Shown here piece by piece: positions 21,701-33,096 of a stretch of DNA of 64,000 nt (its first letter is position 1; each line of letters opens with the position of its first letter). The notes under the pieces were generated by a model, which was given only the letters and a program-made list of their open reading frames with translations, was not told the DNA's origin and searched no databases. The position numbers were made by a program, and so were the translations under genes. This DNA is from Mixophyes australis (lineage: Eukaryota; Chordata; Amphibia; Anura; Limnodynastidae), in contig JAVHZZ010000011.1 in the NCBI GenBank assembly GCA_036250195.1, forward strand, positions 64,170,101-64,234,100, given 5' to 3'.

Positions 21701-23131
21701 TCAGTCTTTTCTTATAAAGAGGTACAAAATACGTAGACACTGTCCCAAAAGGTCCAATACTTGAGATATTGTCTCACCCACAGGGCGAAGAGATTTTTGA
21801 CAATGGACAGAATTAGGGGTACACTGACATAGTCACGAAGGTAGCTAAAGGTTGTGTTGTTATGCTTATAAAAGCTGCTGATTTTAAGCAGTTTTGTTAT
21901 GAAAATATGATTCAAGTTTTATAGATTGCATGCGGTATCTGCCCTCCCAAGTTCTGCCTAAACTACATATGTCTCTTGAGCAAGGTGTACAAAGTGTGCC
22001 TCTAGATGCACAAAGGGTGAAGGGAGGCAGGAGACTAGCTGAAGATGAATTAGGCAGACATACAGATATGCATCTCTGTGTGGAACATTTGAATAAGACT
22101 TTTGTCACAAGACCTGACATAAGTGAAACACTTTAGAAAATGTAAAATTTTCATATAGTCAGACAGACATGTACTGGATATCGTTAAAAATGATGAAGGT
22201 ACTATAAAAACTGACCCCATTGCGCCTGCTCACTTAACCAGGTAGCTGAACTTGTGGGATCGAGAATGGCATGTAAGTTGGCAGAGTGTAAATCAGTTGA
22301 TATACATTGGTTTTGAGTACTTTTCCAGGATAGAGGGCAATATTGAAGTGATAGAGGAACTTTTATGACAATAGCAGGACATGAGTAGCACACTCACATT
22401 ACAAAGACTTGTGACAGTTACCAAATGAAGTAGCTGTTATTTAATTTAAAGCCTACACACGACTGTACATGACTTTAATAACAGGGCGGACAAAGCGGTC
22501 AAGTGGGCAGCAGGTTTAAATATGACAATCGATAAATCAATGTTTTTTGGGTTTTTTCTAAATTGTGAACACACAAGAATTAGTCAAAATATAAGGTTTG
22601 TGTTCCCTGCAGGAAAAAGCGAACTGGAATGCGAAGGGATGTGGTCAGGAGTCTTCTGGAGAGATGGACGAGGTCAGCTGTTGCTCCCAGAGGGTATCTT
22701 CCAGGCCCAGCTGAGGCAGCACATGGTCTGACTCATCTGGGTAGAGAAGGTATGTTTGAGCTGGTAAGAGTATACTGGTGTGCACCAGACTTTTCTTCTC
22801 AAGCTAGTAGGAAGGTATTGTCCTGTATTACTTGAGTGAGGAAAAATGTCAGACAGACAATAGCAATAGAACTATCCCATACCCCTCCTACAGATGATTT
22901 TTTTTAAGTAAAACAAAATCAACTTCATTGAATTGTCACCTTGCAGGATTCTCAAGTATAAACTGGTGTACTGATGTAATTTATAACTGGGTAAAGGTTC
23001 TTCCAAATGTGTATATTGCCGTATCATACATAGGATTTTTGTTAGTAGATATGGTATCCTTAGAGTTATATAGAAAGTGACAGGGGTATTCACTCTTACT
23101 GGTAATCATTTTTAGATAATGAGTACAATGT
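21700..23131 (+). pseudogene. ERV pol remnants: RT end, RNase H, integrase zinc finger
   Basis: Plus-strand text near 21730-21880 resembles the RT connection block (VQYLRY...LTMDRIRG). Near 22480-22510 a short ADKAVKWAAG-type run fits the end of RNase H. At 22719-22835 the integrase N-terminal finger appears, with HGLTHL (HX3H) and then SCIT. The codon that should give the last Cys is the stop TGA at 22833-22835. The catalytic integrase core after this is not readable with confidence. Gene order is correct for a retrovirus. Confidence 0.6.
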
Positions 23132-23844
23132 TGTAAGAGCGCTCTCCTGTATTTCCTCCAGCACCTGTCAGCTGCTAGCCTGGGTTGCGATTAGGAACAT
23201 CATGTGACCCTGTGGTGGGGAATCCGAAATAAAGGGAGGATCTGACATCATACCTGTGTCAAATCAACAGGTTATCCTCCTGACTACTCTTGTGCTCCTG
23301 GAGCTCTCTTTAGCTGCTCGCTGTGGCGTTCTGCTTCGAGTTCTGTATTATTCCTCCATGAGGTCTCTGCATCTGAACCGTGTACCGACTTGGCGTGTTA
23401 ACCAACTATTCTACTGCACCGCAGACATCTGAACCGTGTACCGACCTGGCTCGTTTAACCAAAGGCTCTCATGCTCCCTCCATTGCACCACGGTTATCTG
23501 AATTGTGTTCCAACCAGCTTGACTACACAACCCCCCCACCTGTCATCCACCTTGCATACCTCCGGTCCGCATCCAGCACTCCGCCTGCTCCGTTCTGCTG
23601 GTCCATACCTGCTCACTAGTGAATACCACAACCCTCTCAAAGGTATCTACTTCTACTCCTTGTATTGTCAGTTTCACCTATCTCGCTCGCGTCTAGGGGC
23701 CAAACCAAGGACCGCGACCAGCAGTTCCCTGGCAGCTAAATCCATCCCACCTTGCGGAGGTTCTTGACAAAAACCAGGGCCCGTTAGACTCTGCGCCTTG
23801 CTAGATCGTTGCCAATCTAGACCAAGTGCATCCAGAACGTAACA
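23132..23844 (+). mobile_element. Gypsy solo LTR (713 bp) inside the ERV
   Basis: Begins TGTAAGAGCG and ends AACGTAACA. Flanks are AATGT (23127-23131) and AACGT (23845-23849), a 5-bp target duplication with one change. The final about 150 bases, reverse-complemented, match the 3' part of the LTRs of the gypsy element at 13279-16652. No internal sequence remains, so it is a recombinational solo LTR. Confidence 0.8.
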
Positions 23845-23849
23845 AACGT

Positions 23850-25695
23850 ATGAGCAGTCATAGTAAGTTATATACTCTTTATCAGCCACAAGCCATTGGG
23901 AAAAGAGAGTAAACAGTACTATCGAGAAGGAATTGAATAGAGTCATAGTTGAAACTAGAGTGGAGTGGCTGGAAGCTTTGGCCACTATCTCCCCACTATC
24001 ATAATCCCTCCTAGACCGCCTTTTAACCTGTCATCTTTTGAAATACCTTTGACTTTCGCTGAGAGGCGTTTATAATGGAGAGACTGTTCAAGATCTGGTA
24101 AATAAAAGCAACTAGTGAGACAGCTACAAAAGACGTTCGAAACACTGTCTCCCGATATGTTACACTAGCTGTTATGATGTTGAACTGGGAGAGTATGTTA
24201 TGGACTGTCATTTCCTATGCTCGAATTGTTTGACAGACAGGTACCAAGTGTTGACGACCAGCAACACAACCCCAGGAGTAGCATTGAGACACTTGGACCC
24301 ATTCCACTCACTGCAGAGGAGTCAACAACCGAAGACGGTTCAAATTACAGCTGAGAACGACACTCGTGAATCTGTGCTGGGAGACTCAAGATCGCAGCTA
24401 ACAACAGCTGAGCCAAGGACTTTGCAAATACTGTTACCTATAATGGAACGGTTTTCCTGTTTTTCCCTTTCCAGTGTTTCTCGCATCCTTATTCTCTCTC
24501 TAGGACAGTCAGTTATTTCAATGGTGATGGATACTGGTTCAGGTAGTGATACTGAGGATGTGGGAATAAAGGAGAAGCTGGTAGCACAATCAGGCCAGCC
24601 AATTACACTATTCTAATCGGGTGAAAAAAGTTTTGCTAACCTTGGAGCTCGGAGACAGTGTGAGGGGCTAGTGGCTGAAGAATATTGTGTCTTTAAGTAC
24701 TGTGGCCCCATAGTTGAAGAGAGGTGCATACAGTGCTGCCATTCCAGTAATAATTTGGACTTGATTGGGCATCCATGAGAATGATTATCATTTTTGGTGG
24801 GTTTTAGACCAAACTGGATGCTAGATGTGCTCTCACGTGCCTCAGACTTAACTACATAGAACTAGTTCTCTTTCCACTAAATATTTCTGAGGTACTCAAA
24901 TTATGGGGTGGGAGGCTAGTAGGTGAAAGGCAATACAGCTAGGTCCTTTAGTTTGAAGTCTCCCAATATGCGGCAGGTCGATCACTGTGTAATGTACAAA
25001 GAAACTTAGAGTATTGGGAGACAGGACAGAATGAACAGAGAAGAGCCTGCCCCCCAAGTTTTGATGAAAAACCTATTGATGTTATTAGAGCAGGGGTGGG
25101 CAAACCAGTCCTCAAGGGCCAACAACAGTTCATGTTTTTAGGATTTCTGTCTGTAGAAACAGCTGGGATAATTACTGACCCAGCCAAATAGATTAACTCA
25201 GCTGTGCATGATTAAAGAAATCCTAAAAACATGAACTGTTGATGGCCCTTGAGGACTGGTTTGCCCACCCCTGTATTAGAGTGTATTTAACTAAAAGCTG
25301 TAGGAAAACATAGATAAGATTATGTTAATAAACACAGGATGATGCTGTTGGTGAAAATTTAGTGTTTAAATGTCATAAGCTTTAAGACATGCCTCGGACA
25401 GATGGACATGCTATATTGATGTAACATTTTATTGTACCTTGTATTTTTTCAGATAATGTATTTTACATATGTGGGTGAAGAGCATATAAAAAGTTAACTC
25501 TGAGCTCCAAAAGGTATATGTTCCGTAGGAAAAAATGGTTTCTAGAATTGTGACTCTTATGGTAACCTGACCGATATCCATAGACAGTCTGGTCATACGT
25601 AAGGGGGACATACATTACAGAAAAATTAAACGTACTACTAAGATCCTGCTATAAAGTTTTAAGGTGACAGTTGTGTGCACTATCGAAGGGTGGCC
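23850..25695 (+). other. ERV 3' region, presumptive env remnant
   Basis: Lies between the integrase and the 3' LTR, where env belongs. Short plus-strand frames such as 24200-24616 occur, but I see no convincing surface or transmembrane subunit motif. The hAT MITE at 25091-25273 is inserted here. A purine-rich GAAGGGTGG at 25686-25694 sits just before the 3' LTR and could be the polypurine tract. Confidence 0.4.
25091..25273. mobile_element. hAT-type MITE (183 bp)
   Basis: Nearly perfect inverted repeat: CAGGGGTGGGCAAACCAGTC at the left and its complement at the right, with arms of about 55 bases. Flanked by an exact 8-bp duplication, TATTAGAG (25083-25090 and 25274-25281), as hAT transposases make. 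It has no coding capacity. Confidence 0.92.
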
Positions 25696-25894
25696 TGGGA
25701 AAGTCAAATAATTGGATGACGAAAACTAAAATTAATATGGTTTTGCCATGCGATTGCAATTAGTATGCCACGTGTTATTACACAATCCCAGATTAATAAC
25801 ACACATTTACATTCGCCCCTACACTTGTAAATAGTACACATTTATTAATCGGATTGGACAATGTTAATTGGTAAGTGATAAAATGAACATAACA
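25696..25894 (+). repeat. ERV 3' LTR with a large internal deletion
   Basis: Starts TGGGAAAGTC and ends ACATAACA. Compared with the 785-bp 5' LTR it lacks about 590 bases (roughly those equivalent to 19243-19828). The join falls between CACATTTATTAA and TTGGACAATG. Tc1 sequence (TTGCATATACTCC) follows immediately. Confidence 0.75.
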
Positions 25895-27060
25895 TTGCAT
25901 ATACTCCAGACTGTCATGAAGTGATCAGATGAGTTGCAATTAATTTCAAAGTCCCTCCTTGCCATGACAATGAACTTTATCTCAAAAACATTTCCACTGC
26001 ATTTCAGCCCTGCCACAAAAGGACCAGCCAACATCCAGTCAGTGATTCTCTCGTTAGCACAGGTGAGAGTGTTGATGAGGACAAGGCTGGAGATCACTCC
26101 GTCATGCTGATTAAGTTAGAACAGCAGACTGGAAACTTTAAAAGGAGGGTGGTGCTTGAATTTATTGTTCTTCCTCTGTTAATCAATCATGGATACCTGC
26201 AAGGAAACACATGCAGTCATCATTGCTTTGCACAAAAAGGGCTTCACAGGCACGTAGATTACTGCTAGTAAGATTGCACCTAAATCAACCATGTATCAGA
26301 TCATCAAGAACTTCAAGGAGAGAGGTTCAATAGTTGTGAAGAAGGCTTCAGGGCACCCAAGAACTTCCAGCAAGCGCCAGGACCATCTCCCAAAGTTGAT
26401 TCAGCTGCGAGATCGGGGCCCACCAGTGCAGAGTTTGCCAGGAAAGGCAGCAGCCAGGTGTTAGTGCATCTGCCCATACAGTAAAGCGAAGGCTTTTGGA
26501 GGATGGACTGGTGGGAAGAAGGCCAGAAAAGAAGCCACTTTTCTCCAGGAAAAACATCAGGGACAGACAGATAATTCTGCAAAAGGTAGAAGCATTGGAC
26601 TGCTGAGAACTGGGGTAAATTCATTTTCTGTGATGAATCCCCTTTCAGATTGTTTGGGGCATCTTGAAAACCACTTGTCCGGAGAAAGAAAGGGGAGCGC
26701 TACCATCAGACCTTGCAAGAACAGTTTGGTGACGAGCAATGCCTTTTCCAGCATGATGGAGCACCTTCCCATAAGGCAAAAGAGATAACCAAGTGGCTCA
26801 GGGATCAAAACATCGAAATTTTGGGTCCATGGCCAGGAAACTCCCCAGACCTTAATCCCATTGAGAACTTGTGATCAATCCTCAAACAAAAACCAGCAAA
26901 ATCTGACAAACTCCAAGCATTGATTAGGCAAGAATGGGCAGCCATCAGTCAGTATGTTGCCCAGAAGTTGATTGACAGCATGCTAGGGCAAATTGCAAAG
27001 GTCTTCAAAAAGAAGGGTCAACACTGCAAATATTGACCTTTGTATAAACTTAATGTAATA
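25895..27060 (+). mobile_element. Tc1-like transposon A, main body
   Basis: Begins GCATATACTCCAG, the stretch that in Tc1-like elements of this kind directly follows the terminal piece seen at 19034-19087, so the two are halves of one transposon. It carries a 5' UTR (25895-26188), a ruined transposase (26189-27036) and the start of the 3' UTR. The right terminal inverted repeat is not seen; the 3' end is truncated. Confidence 0.8.
26189..27036 (+). pseudogene. Tc1-like transposase pseudogene
   Basis: Starts at ATG 26189 (MDTCKETHAVIIALHKKG, the first helix-turn-helix) and ends at TGA 27034. The second helix region (TMYQIIKNFKERGS) and the PRTSSKRQD block are readable. The middle, including the first catalytic Asp region, has lost about 150 bases near 26705. 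The second Asp region (QHDGAP-type, near 26752) and the SPDLNPIEN block (near 26850) are in another frame with a stop just after. An intact transposase is about 340 residues; this copy is inactive. Confidence 0.85.
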
Positions 27061-27829
27061 TGCTGAGACACCCACTCTTGAAAGAGGAAAAACTGTCCTC
27101 ATAAAATAGAAAAAAGGATTTCCTTTTTACTACACATACGTAAAAAAAAAAAATAGGTGCATATTTGTACTAATGAAACCCCTTTATAGAAAGTCAAAAG
27201 ATAGAAATGGAATACCAATCTTGTTAAGAGACAAGTAGCTATTCAGAAAGGTACGAGATCCCCGTAATGTGCCACATTCTGGAAACTAGTATGCATTCCA
27301 GGCTTCCGCTAGAGAGGTAATTGATATACTCCTTCCACCCCAAAAATTTATTTGATATGTTGTCTAATTTCCTAAAGGCTATGCCTTCTCCACCATGTGT
27401 GTTTCTGCAACCTTTACAATGTACTTTGCTATATTAAAATGGCAACAGCTTAGGAATTACCAGCAGTTTAAGGAAGTCAAACCATACAAATAAGACACCA
27501 TTCTTATTGGGAGACCTGCAAGTATTTAGGAAGAATGGACAGGGAAGGACTGACTTTTTTTTTTAAGTAAATAAATGAAAAATGTATCATTTCCTGCTAT
27601 TATGCTACCTTTCAGAAACTACTGTGTGTTCTGAACTTGGGTTATAAAAAAAGGGTATGATTTGTGCAGATACTGCTCAGAAAAAAAATGACATATTGAA
27701 AATCAGAATGTGAGGCTCATCACAGGGGTAAAAAAAAATAAAATACTATTTTAACCCATTCATTGCTGGGGTAATTGTGCATTATTTTCTGAATTTCACA
27801 AAATGAACAAAAATAAAAGTGAATGTCAC

Positions 27830-28790
27830 ATATGCAAAAGTTTGGACACCCACTTTATACTTCTCACCACCCCTTTTGGGCAAATCACTCTTGCTAGCAA
27901 TTGTTTTCCAGCACATCCCACAGATACTCGATTAGATTGAGATCTGGGGAACTTGGAGGCCAAGTCAACACCTTGAGCTCTTTGTCATGTTCCTCAAACC
28001 ATTCCTGTACAATTTTTGCAGTTGGGCAGAGCACATTATCCTGCTAAAGGAGGCCACTGCCAGCAGGGTATATTGTTGCCATGAAGGGTGTACTTTGTTT
28101 GCAACAATGTTTCAGTGAGTGGTACGTGTCACAGCCACATTAATTTCAAGGTTTCCAAGCAGAAATTTTCCCAGAGCATCAGTCTTCACCGCCTTGCAGC
28201 ATTCTTCCCATAGTGCATCCTGATACCATCTCTTCCCCTGACGCACCTGATTGTCCACATTATGTAGAAGAAAACGTGATTCATCAAGTCAGGCCCCTTT
28301 CTACCATTGCTCCCGTGGTCCAGTTCTGGGGCATTCACTTGCCCACTGTAGGTACTTCCCGCAGTGGGCAGGGTTCAGCATGAGCACTCTGACCAGTCTG
28401 CACCTACACAGCCACATATACAGTAAGCTGCGTTAGTGTGTCTTCTCACACCTTTCTACCATAGCCAGCACTAACTTTTCCAGCAATTTTTGCTACAGTA
28501 GCTCTTCTGTGGGATTCAACCAGACGGGCTTTCCTAAACTCCCCACGCGCCTCAATGAGCCTTCGGCGCCCATGACCCCATCACTGGCTGTCCTTCCTTG
28601 GACCACTTTTGGAGGTACTAACCCTTGTATACCAGGAACACCCCACAAGACCTGCTGTTTTGAAGATGCTCAGTTGTCTAGCAATCACAATTTCTCCCTA
28701 GTCAAATTCGCTGAGATCTTTACATTTGCCCATTTTTCCTGTTTCCAACACATCAACTTCAAGAACGGCTTGTTCACTTCCTGCTTAATA
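27830..28790 (-). pseudogene. Second Tc1-like transposon with degenerate transposase
   Basis: Minus-strand transposase text starts at ATG 28733 (MGKCKDLSEFD), followed by RRLIEARGEFRKARLV and ATVAKIAGKV. Next come QNWTTGAMVER near the first catalytic region, and PPSSPDLNLIEYLWDVL at 27960-27910 with the third catalytic acid position kept as Glu. Stops and small indels break it. This is a different Tc1 family from the copies at 26 kb and 39 kb. The ends GTTTGGACACCCAC near 27839 resemble a terminal repeat; the partner end was not identified. Confidence 0.8.
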
Positions 28791-28799
28791 GAGCTACCC

Positions 28800-29700
28800 C
28801 TTGCCCTGTGAAATCACCCCCCTCTTCCTGCCCAGAGTTAATTGTCACTGCTCCTCAGTGACTGTGGGAAAAGTCACTGTATTCATATAATAGATATGAT
28901 GGATGACAACAAAGTACAATTATTGGATGCAGTTCCCAAATTGATGTGGTAGGAAAGGAAGAACTTACATTATTTATTAATATGTAATTAAAAAATTGCT
29001 TAAGGTAATCTATATTTTTTTTTATTGTATACATTTTGTATTTTGACAAAATATGATTGATTTCCTTTTCTAGGTAACCGTTCTATGGGAGTTTGTTTTT
29101 CTGGCACTTGTTCTCTGTATTTTTGCAAACAGTCCCTTAACCTCTTGGAAGAACTTGGGCTATTTATGTAATGGACATCAATGACATTATAAGCAATTTG
29201 TATTGTCATAGCATTGGTGTTCTAAATCGCTTCCAAGTTTCTTTTAGGTTCACATGCAGCTAACACATATTACAAACTATTGTTATGATAAAGATCAAAC
29301 TTTTTCTTAGTCCCTTTGACGTCTACCTGCAGTGTTTTGGTGGACTACCATTATATGCAACAGGTTTTCAATTTGATTTAGCATATTGGTATTTTGTTTT
29401 GTTTTTTTGCTTACGGCTTGTCTGTAATACAATAACACTTCCATGCCATGATAACTTGTTGCTTCCTGATCATCTTTATACATGGAGCACCCCTTTCTCA
29501 AGCAGCCTTTTTAAATTGCTTTCTTTTGCTGGTGCTTTCAGAGAATTCTGGAGAGAGCATAGGTTTGCGAGCACTTTGACTGTGGGTGAATATATTATCT
29601 TCTTTTCATCACCAAACAGCAAACAATTATTAATTATTTTAGGTTTTTGCTTTTCTGGATACCTGGTTTCTAGCAGGACATAATAGATCACACATAAATG
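28800..29700. other. No gene recognised
   Basis: AT-rich with several short frames (for example 29285-29683) that have no domain and low-complexity hydrophobic composition. Nothing supportable. Confidence 0.3.
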
Positions 29701-32700
29701 AAAAAGAATCTAGACAATATGGTCAGTTTTACGTTCACATTCAATACATGGCTATTAAAGCAGTATTGTATAATAAGCAAAAGATCAAAACAGAATCAGT
29801 GTGGCTTTTAAATGAGATTGCAGATGAGAGTTTGTCAACTCACATTACAAAAGTTATTTTACAGTGACTTAAATAAAACAATTACATTTCCATAGAGCAC
29901 AATATGGTGTCTCTTGTTATCTGGATACAAGCAGTGAAGCATGTTTCAGCATTTACAATATCCTGTAAGTGGTATCTGCATTAACATTTAAGTTTAACAT
30001 CAACACTTCAGTGTTCATTAGGACAACTTCGTATTAGAACGTATAATTGACCCCTAATATTAAGGATATAAATCTCTTCTGTGACTCAGAAGGCATTGGG
30101 CCTGCGTGCTTGAGTCTTTATACGGTAATAGTAAGGGCACTTCACTCAATGTATCACTGACCACTTGCCCCAGGTGTGACAGCACTACAGTTATTACCAA
30201 ATGAACACAAATTCTAAAAAGTACTCCTTACTGACCAATAGTATTGGCTGACCAGTTTTGCACAAATTTTTTTTTTTAAAGAAATGTAATTAGTGGTATA
30301 CCACTTGTCAACAAATGATCTTACTTATCCTTGAAGGTGCCCAGAAGTGACACTAAAACATCCATGTAGTGCAAAGAAAACTCAACATTGATACAACTCT
30401 TCTTTATAGAAGCATCCATGACAGATATTTTTTTTAAATGCATTAAATTGAGAACAGACCACATATGCTCCTTTCTATTGGGCTTCTGGCAAAACAATGA
30501 ATATTGGAAATAAATACAAACTTGTACAAAATTCTCCCAATTTAGGGACTAGCAATTTTGCAGAACCTCAAAAGTAATTTTATGGATGTCGAGATGCACT
30601 ATGGCAAGGAACACAACATTGTACTTAATAGTCAGCATATAATTGGTCAAATATTTTACATCTCAAACAAATACATTATGCAATGCTACTTCCTCATACA
30701 ATCAGGTTAAACATAGGCTAAAACTATCATTAGAGTCATTATCAAGATGACAACATAATGAAGTACACACATTTTAATGCACTTTTGTATAGAATATCAC
30801 CTGTACTCTCTCCCCCAGACAAGACTGTAATCTGACTCCTCACACTCCAGAGTTCATTGACCTGGAGCCATTAGAATTGGTTCCTGGACTTCAGGATTCC
30901 CCAGCACATTACTGTAACAATGTGCCATTGCTGGAATGAGGGTAGTACTCTTACAGGGAAATTCTGCTCATGATCTCAGTTGCAGACAAATAAAGAAGTG
31001 CATAAAGCATATTCTAAAACTGTAGGTTGGAGTTACAGCCATTACAACAGATAGACCTCTCTGAACAGTGTTCAGAGAGACAGCAGCACAGAAGGGTAAG
31101 AGTATCTCAATTGCCAGGTGACTGGAATTATCCAGCCTTAAAATAGTGTTTGAAACAATGTTTGTTTTACAAAATACAATTCTTAGCATATTTGAAAATA
31201 ATTAATAGAAGGAGTAGTTATTGTTTACTAGTACATTTCAATAAGTTAGACAAATCAAGAAGTTTGGCAATGCAGCATGAGTACATGTTCAATGAGTCCA
31301 GGGTAGCTTATTTACTAAAATGAATAAAAACATAAAAATGTGCTTCTTAACATTTGATACATTGTTTAGACTGCATCATCAAGAATGGCATTGTAAACAC
31401 TACTGCTAAAATGCACAAATGAATAGAGAAAATGACATAATCAACAGTCACAGGTTGTTATAAGTTCTCCTTATGGCAGAGAGAGGCACTTACAATTGCA
31501 ATGACATTAAACCTGGTAACCAAAAGCCATCAATATGGCAATGCCAATGAATAAAGGAATAGCTTAGCTTTCTGAAAGATGGAGAAAGAGTATTTTTGAA
31601 ATGCCCGTCATCACCCTGGCAGTGCTAAAAAACAGTTAAACAACTAAAATAAAGATATTAAAAAGTTAATTCCAATGTAATCATTAAATCCTATTACAAA
31701 TGAAAGATCACAAAAGTAAACCACAATGTTTATTTTCCTTTAAATGGGCATATAATGGTGTGCAAAATAAACACCCCCCCCCCTTCCCCCAAGCCTTTTC
31801 TGCACATTCCCATTTATACAGGTCTACATGCCAGGATTTTAATGGCTACATCTGAAATGTGTCAAACTGCTAAAGGAACAAACATGAAAAGTATTCATAG
31901 TTTAATAGCAAAAGCACCAACATTACTGTAGTGCAAAATATTGCTTACCCCAAATAGTGTGTACACTGTCAAGATAGGTAATACAATGTGTTATTTATGA
32001 ACAAACTATTTTTTTCCTGCAATGCCAGCTTCAAAAATATATTTTAAGAATTGCATATACTAAAATACCTATGAGTACGGTACTGAAACCTACATAATAC
32101 ATGGTATAGTTGAACACTACAAACTGTGCCACATTGACTACTGTACTTGTGTGGACCTTTTTTTCCTAATTTTAAACCTGAACAAATCTGTTGCTCTCCG
32201 CAGAGTGACGTCAAAAATTAAGACAAATGCAAATTTGTGGTTTAATAGCATTTTAGATCCCCTCTCCCCACCCCCAATTTCTAATCCTTCCTCCATCTCT
32301 CAAACCCTTAGTGCTTCTCCCAAAATTAGAACCTAGGGACAGGGGAAGTGTTAGAAAAGATAGCAGTGACAGAGCTATGTCCTATCCGAAACTTTGTGTG
32401 CTAAAAACAAAAATGTAACAAAAAAAAAAACCAAACAAACACATACATGTACATTCTTGTAACATTTCAGAGACGGCATACTGTTAACGTAGCTGTGCTA
32501 GGCAAAAATTTGCCTTTGAAGAAAAGAGGGAACTACTGAGTGGGCAGGTATACCACCCCACCTTTCAAATTGTGAAATATCATTATTCAACCTCCAAATT
32601 AAAACATACTTATTAGTTCTTTCTATCTACTAAATTTCATTAGTAACTAATTTCTTTGAAAATTGATCTTTTAAGTTATAGGTTTGGTCTATATGCATGC

Positions 32701-33096
32701 ATACTTTATGCTAAAATTGTCTTATTAATTTTATTTACAAGAAAAAACAAAAAAAACCCAAACTGGGTTACCTGTAAAAAGGGCAGAACTGACCAACAAA
32801 AACAAATGTGCGCAATTTGTTTATGCTTATCCCACAATGACAGATTATTATCCCATGTTTCGCATATCAGATATTGAATCCGTCAAACTGAGCATTTGTT
32901 TAGAAAATAATTTGTGTGACACCTTGGCTAAAGTTTAATAGTTTGACAGTAACACTGATGCAATGTAAGTTTAGTGTAGGTTTAAAGCTATTTCTTGTAA
33001 GAAAAATCAACTAAAATTACTAAAAATAGTTCATAATAAAGTTTTCTAAATGATACATCATTGTGGATTTGTCAGTAAGCATGTAAATAGAGTGGC
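29700..33096 (-). other. Downstream / 3' UTR region of the zinc-finger gene
   Basis: About 3.4 kb of AT-rich sequence, noticeably poorer in transposon relics than the rest of the window, directly downstream of the zinc-finger stop codon. On the minus strand AATAAA occurs at 32735-32730 and 31734-31729, either of which could be a polyadenylation signal. A long AU-rich 3' UTR is likely but its end is not determined. A poly-C run lies near 31776-31787. Confidence 0.4.

Larger units (their letters stand above)
19088..25894 (+). mobile_element. Endogenous retrovirus, degenerate, inserted in a Tc1 transposon
   Basis: A provirus on the plus strand. The 5' LTR is 19088-19872, a primer-binding-site-like TGGGGG starts at 19877, and the 3' LTR is 25696-25894. 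Pol-like text lies between about 21700 and 23100: an RT connection region, an RNase H piece, and an integrase zinc finger with HX3H and its first Cys. The order fits gag-pol-env on the plus strand. Stops and frame changes are frequent throughout and no gene is intact. The integrase finger spacing and proline-type primer site suggest an epsilon/gamma-like lineage, tentatively. The stretch is interrupted by a gypsy solo LTR (23132-23844) and a hAT MITE (25091-25273). Confidence 0.75.
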
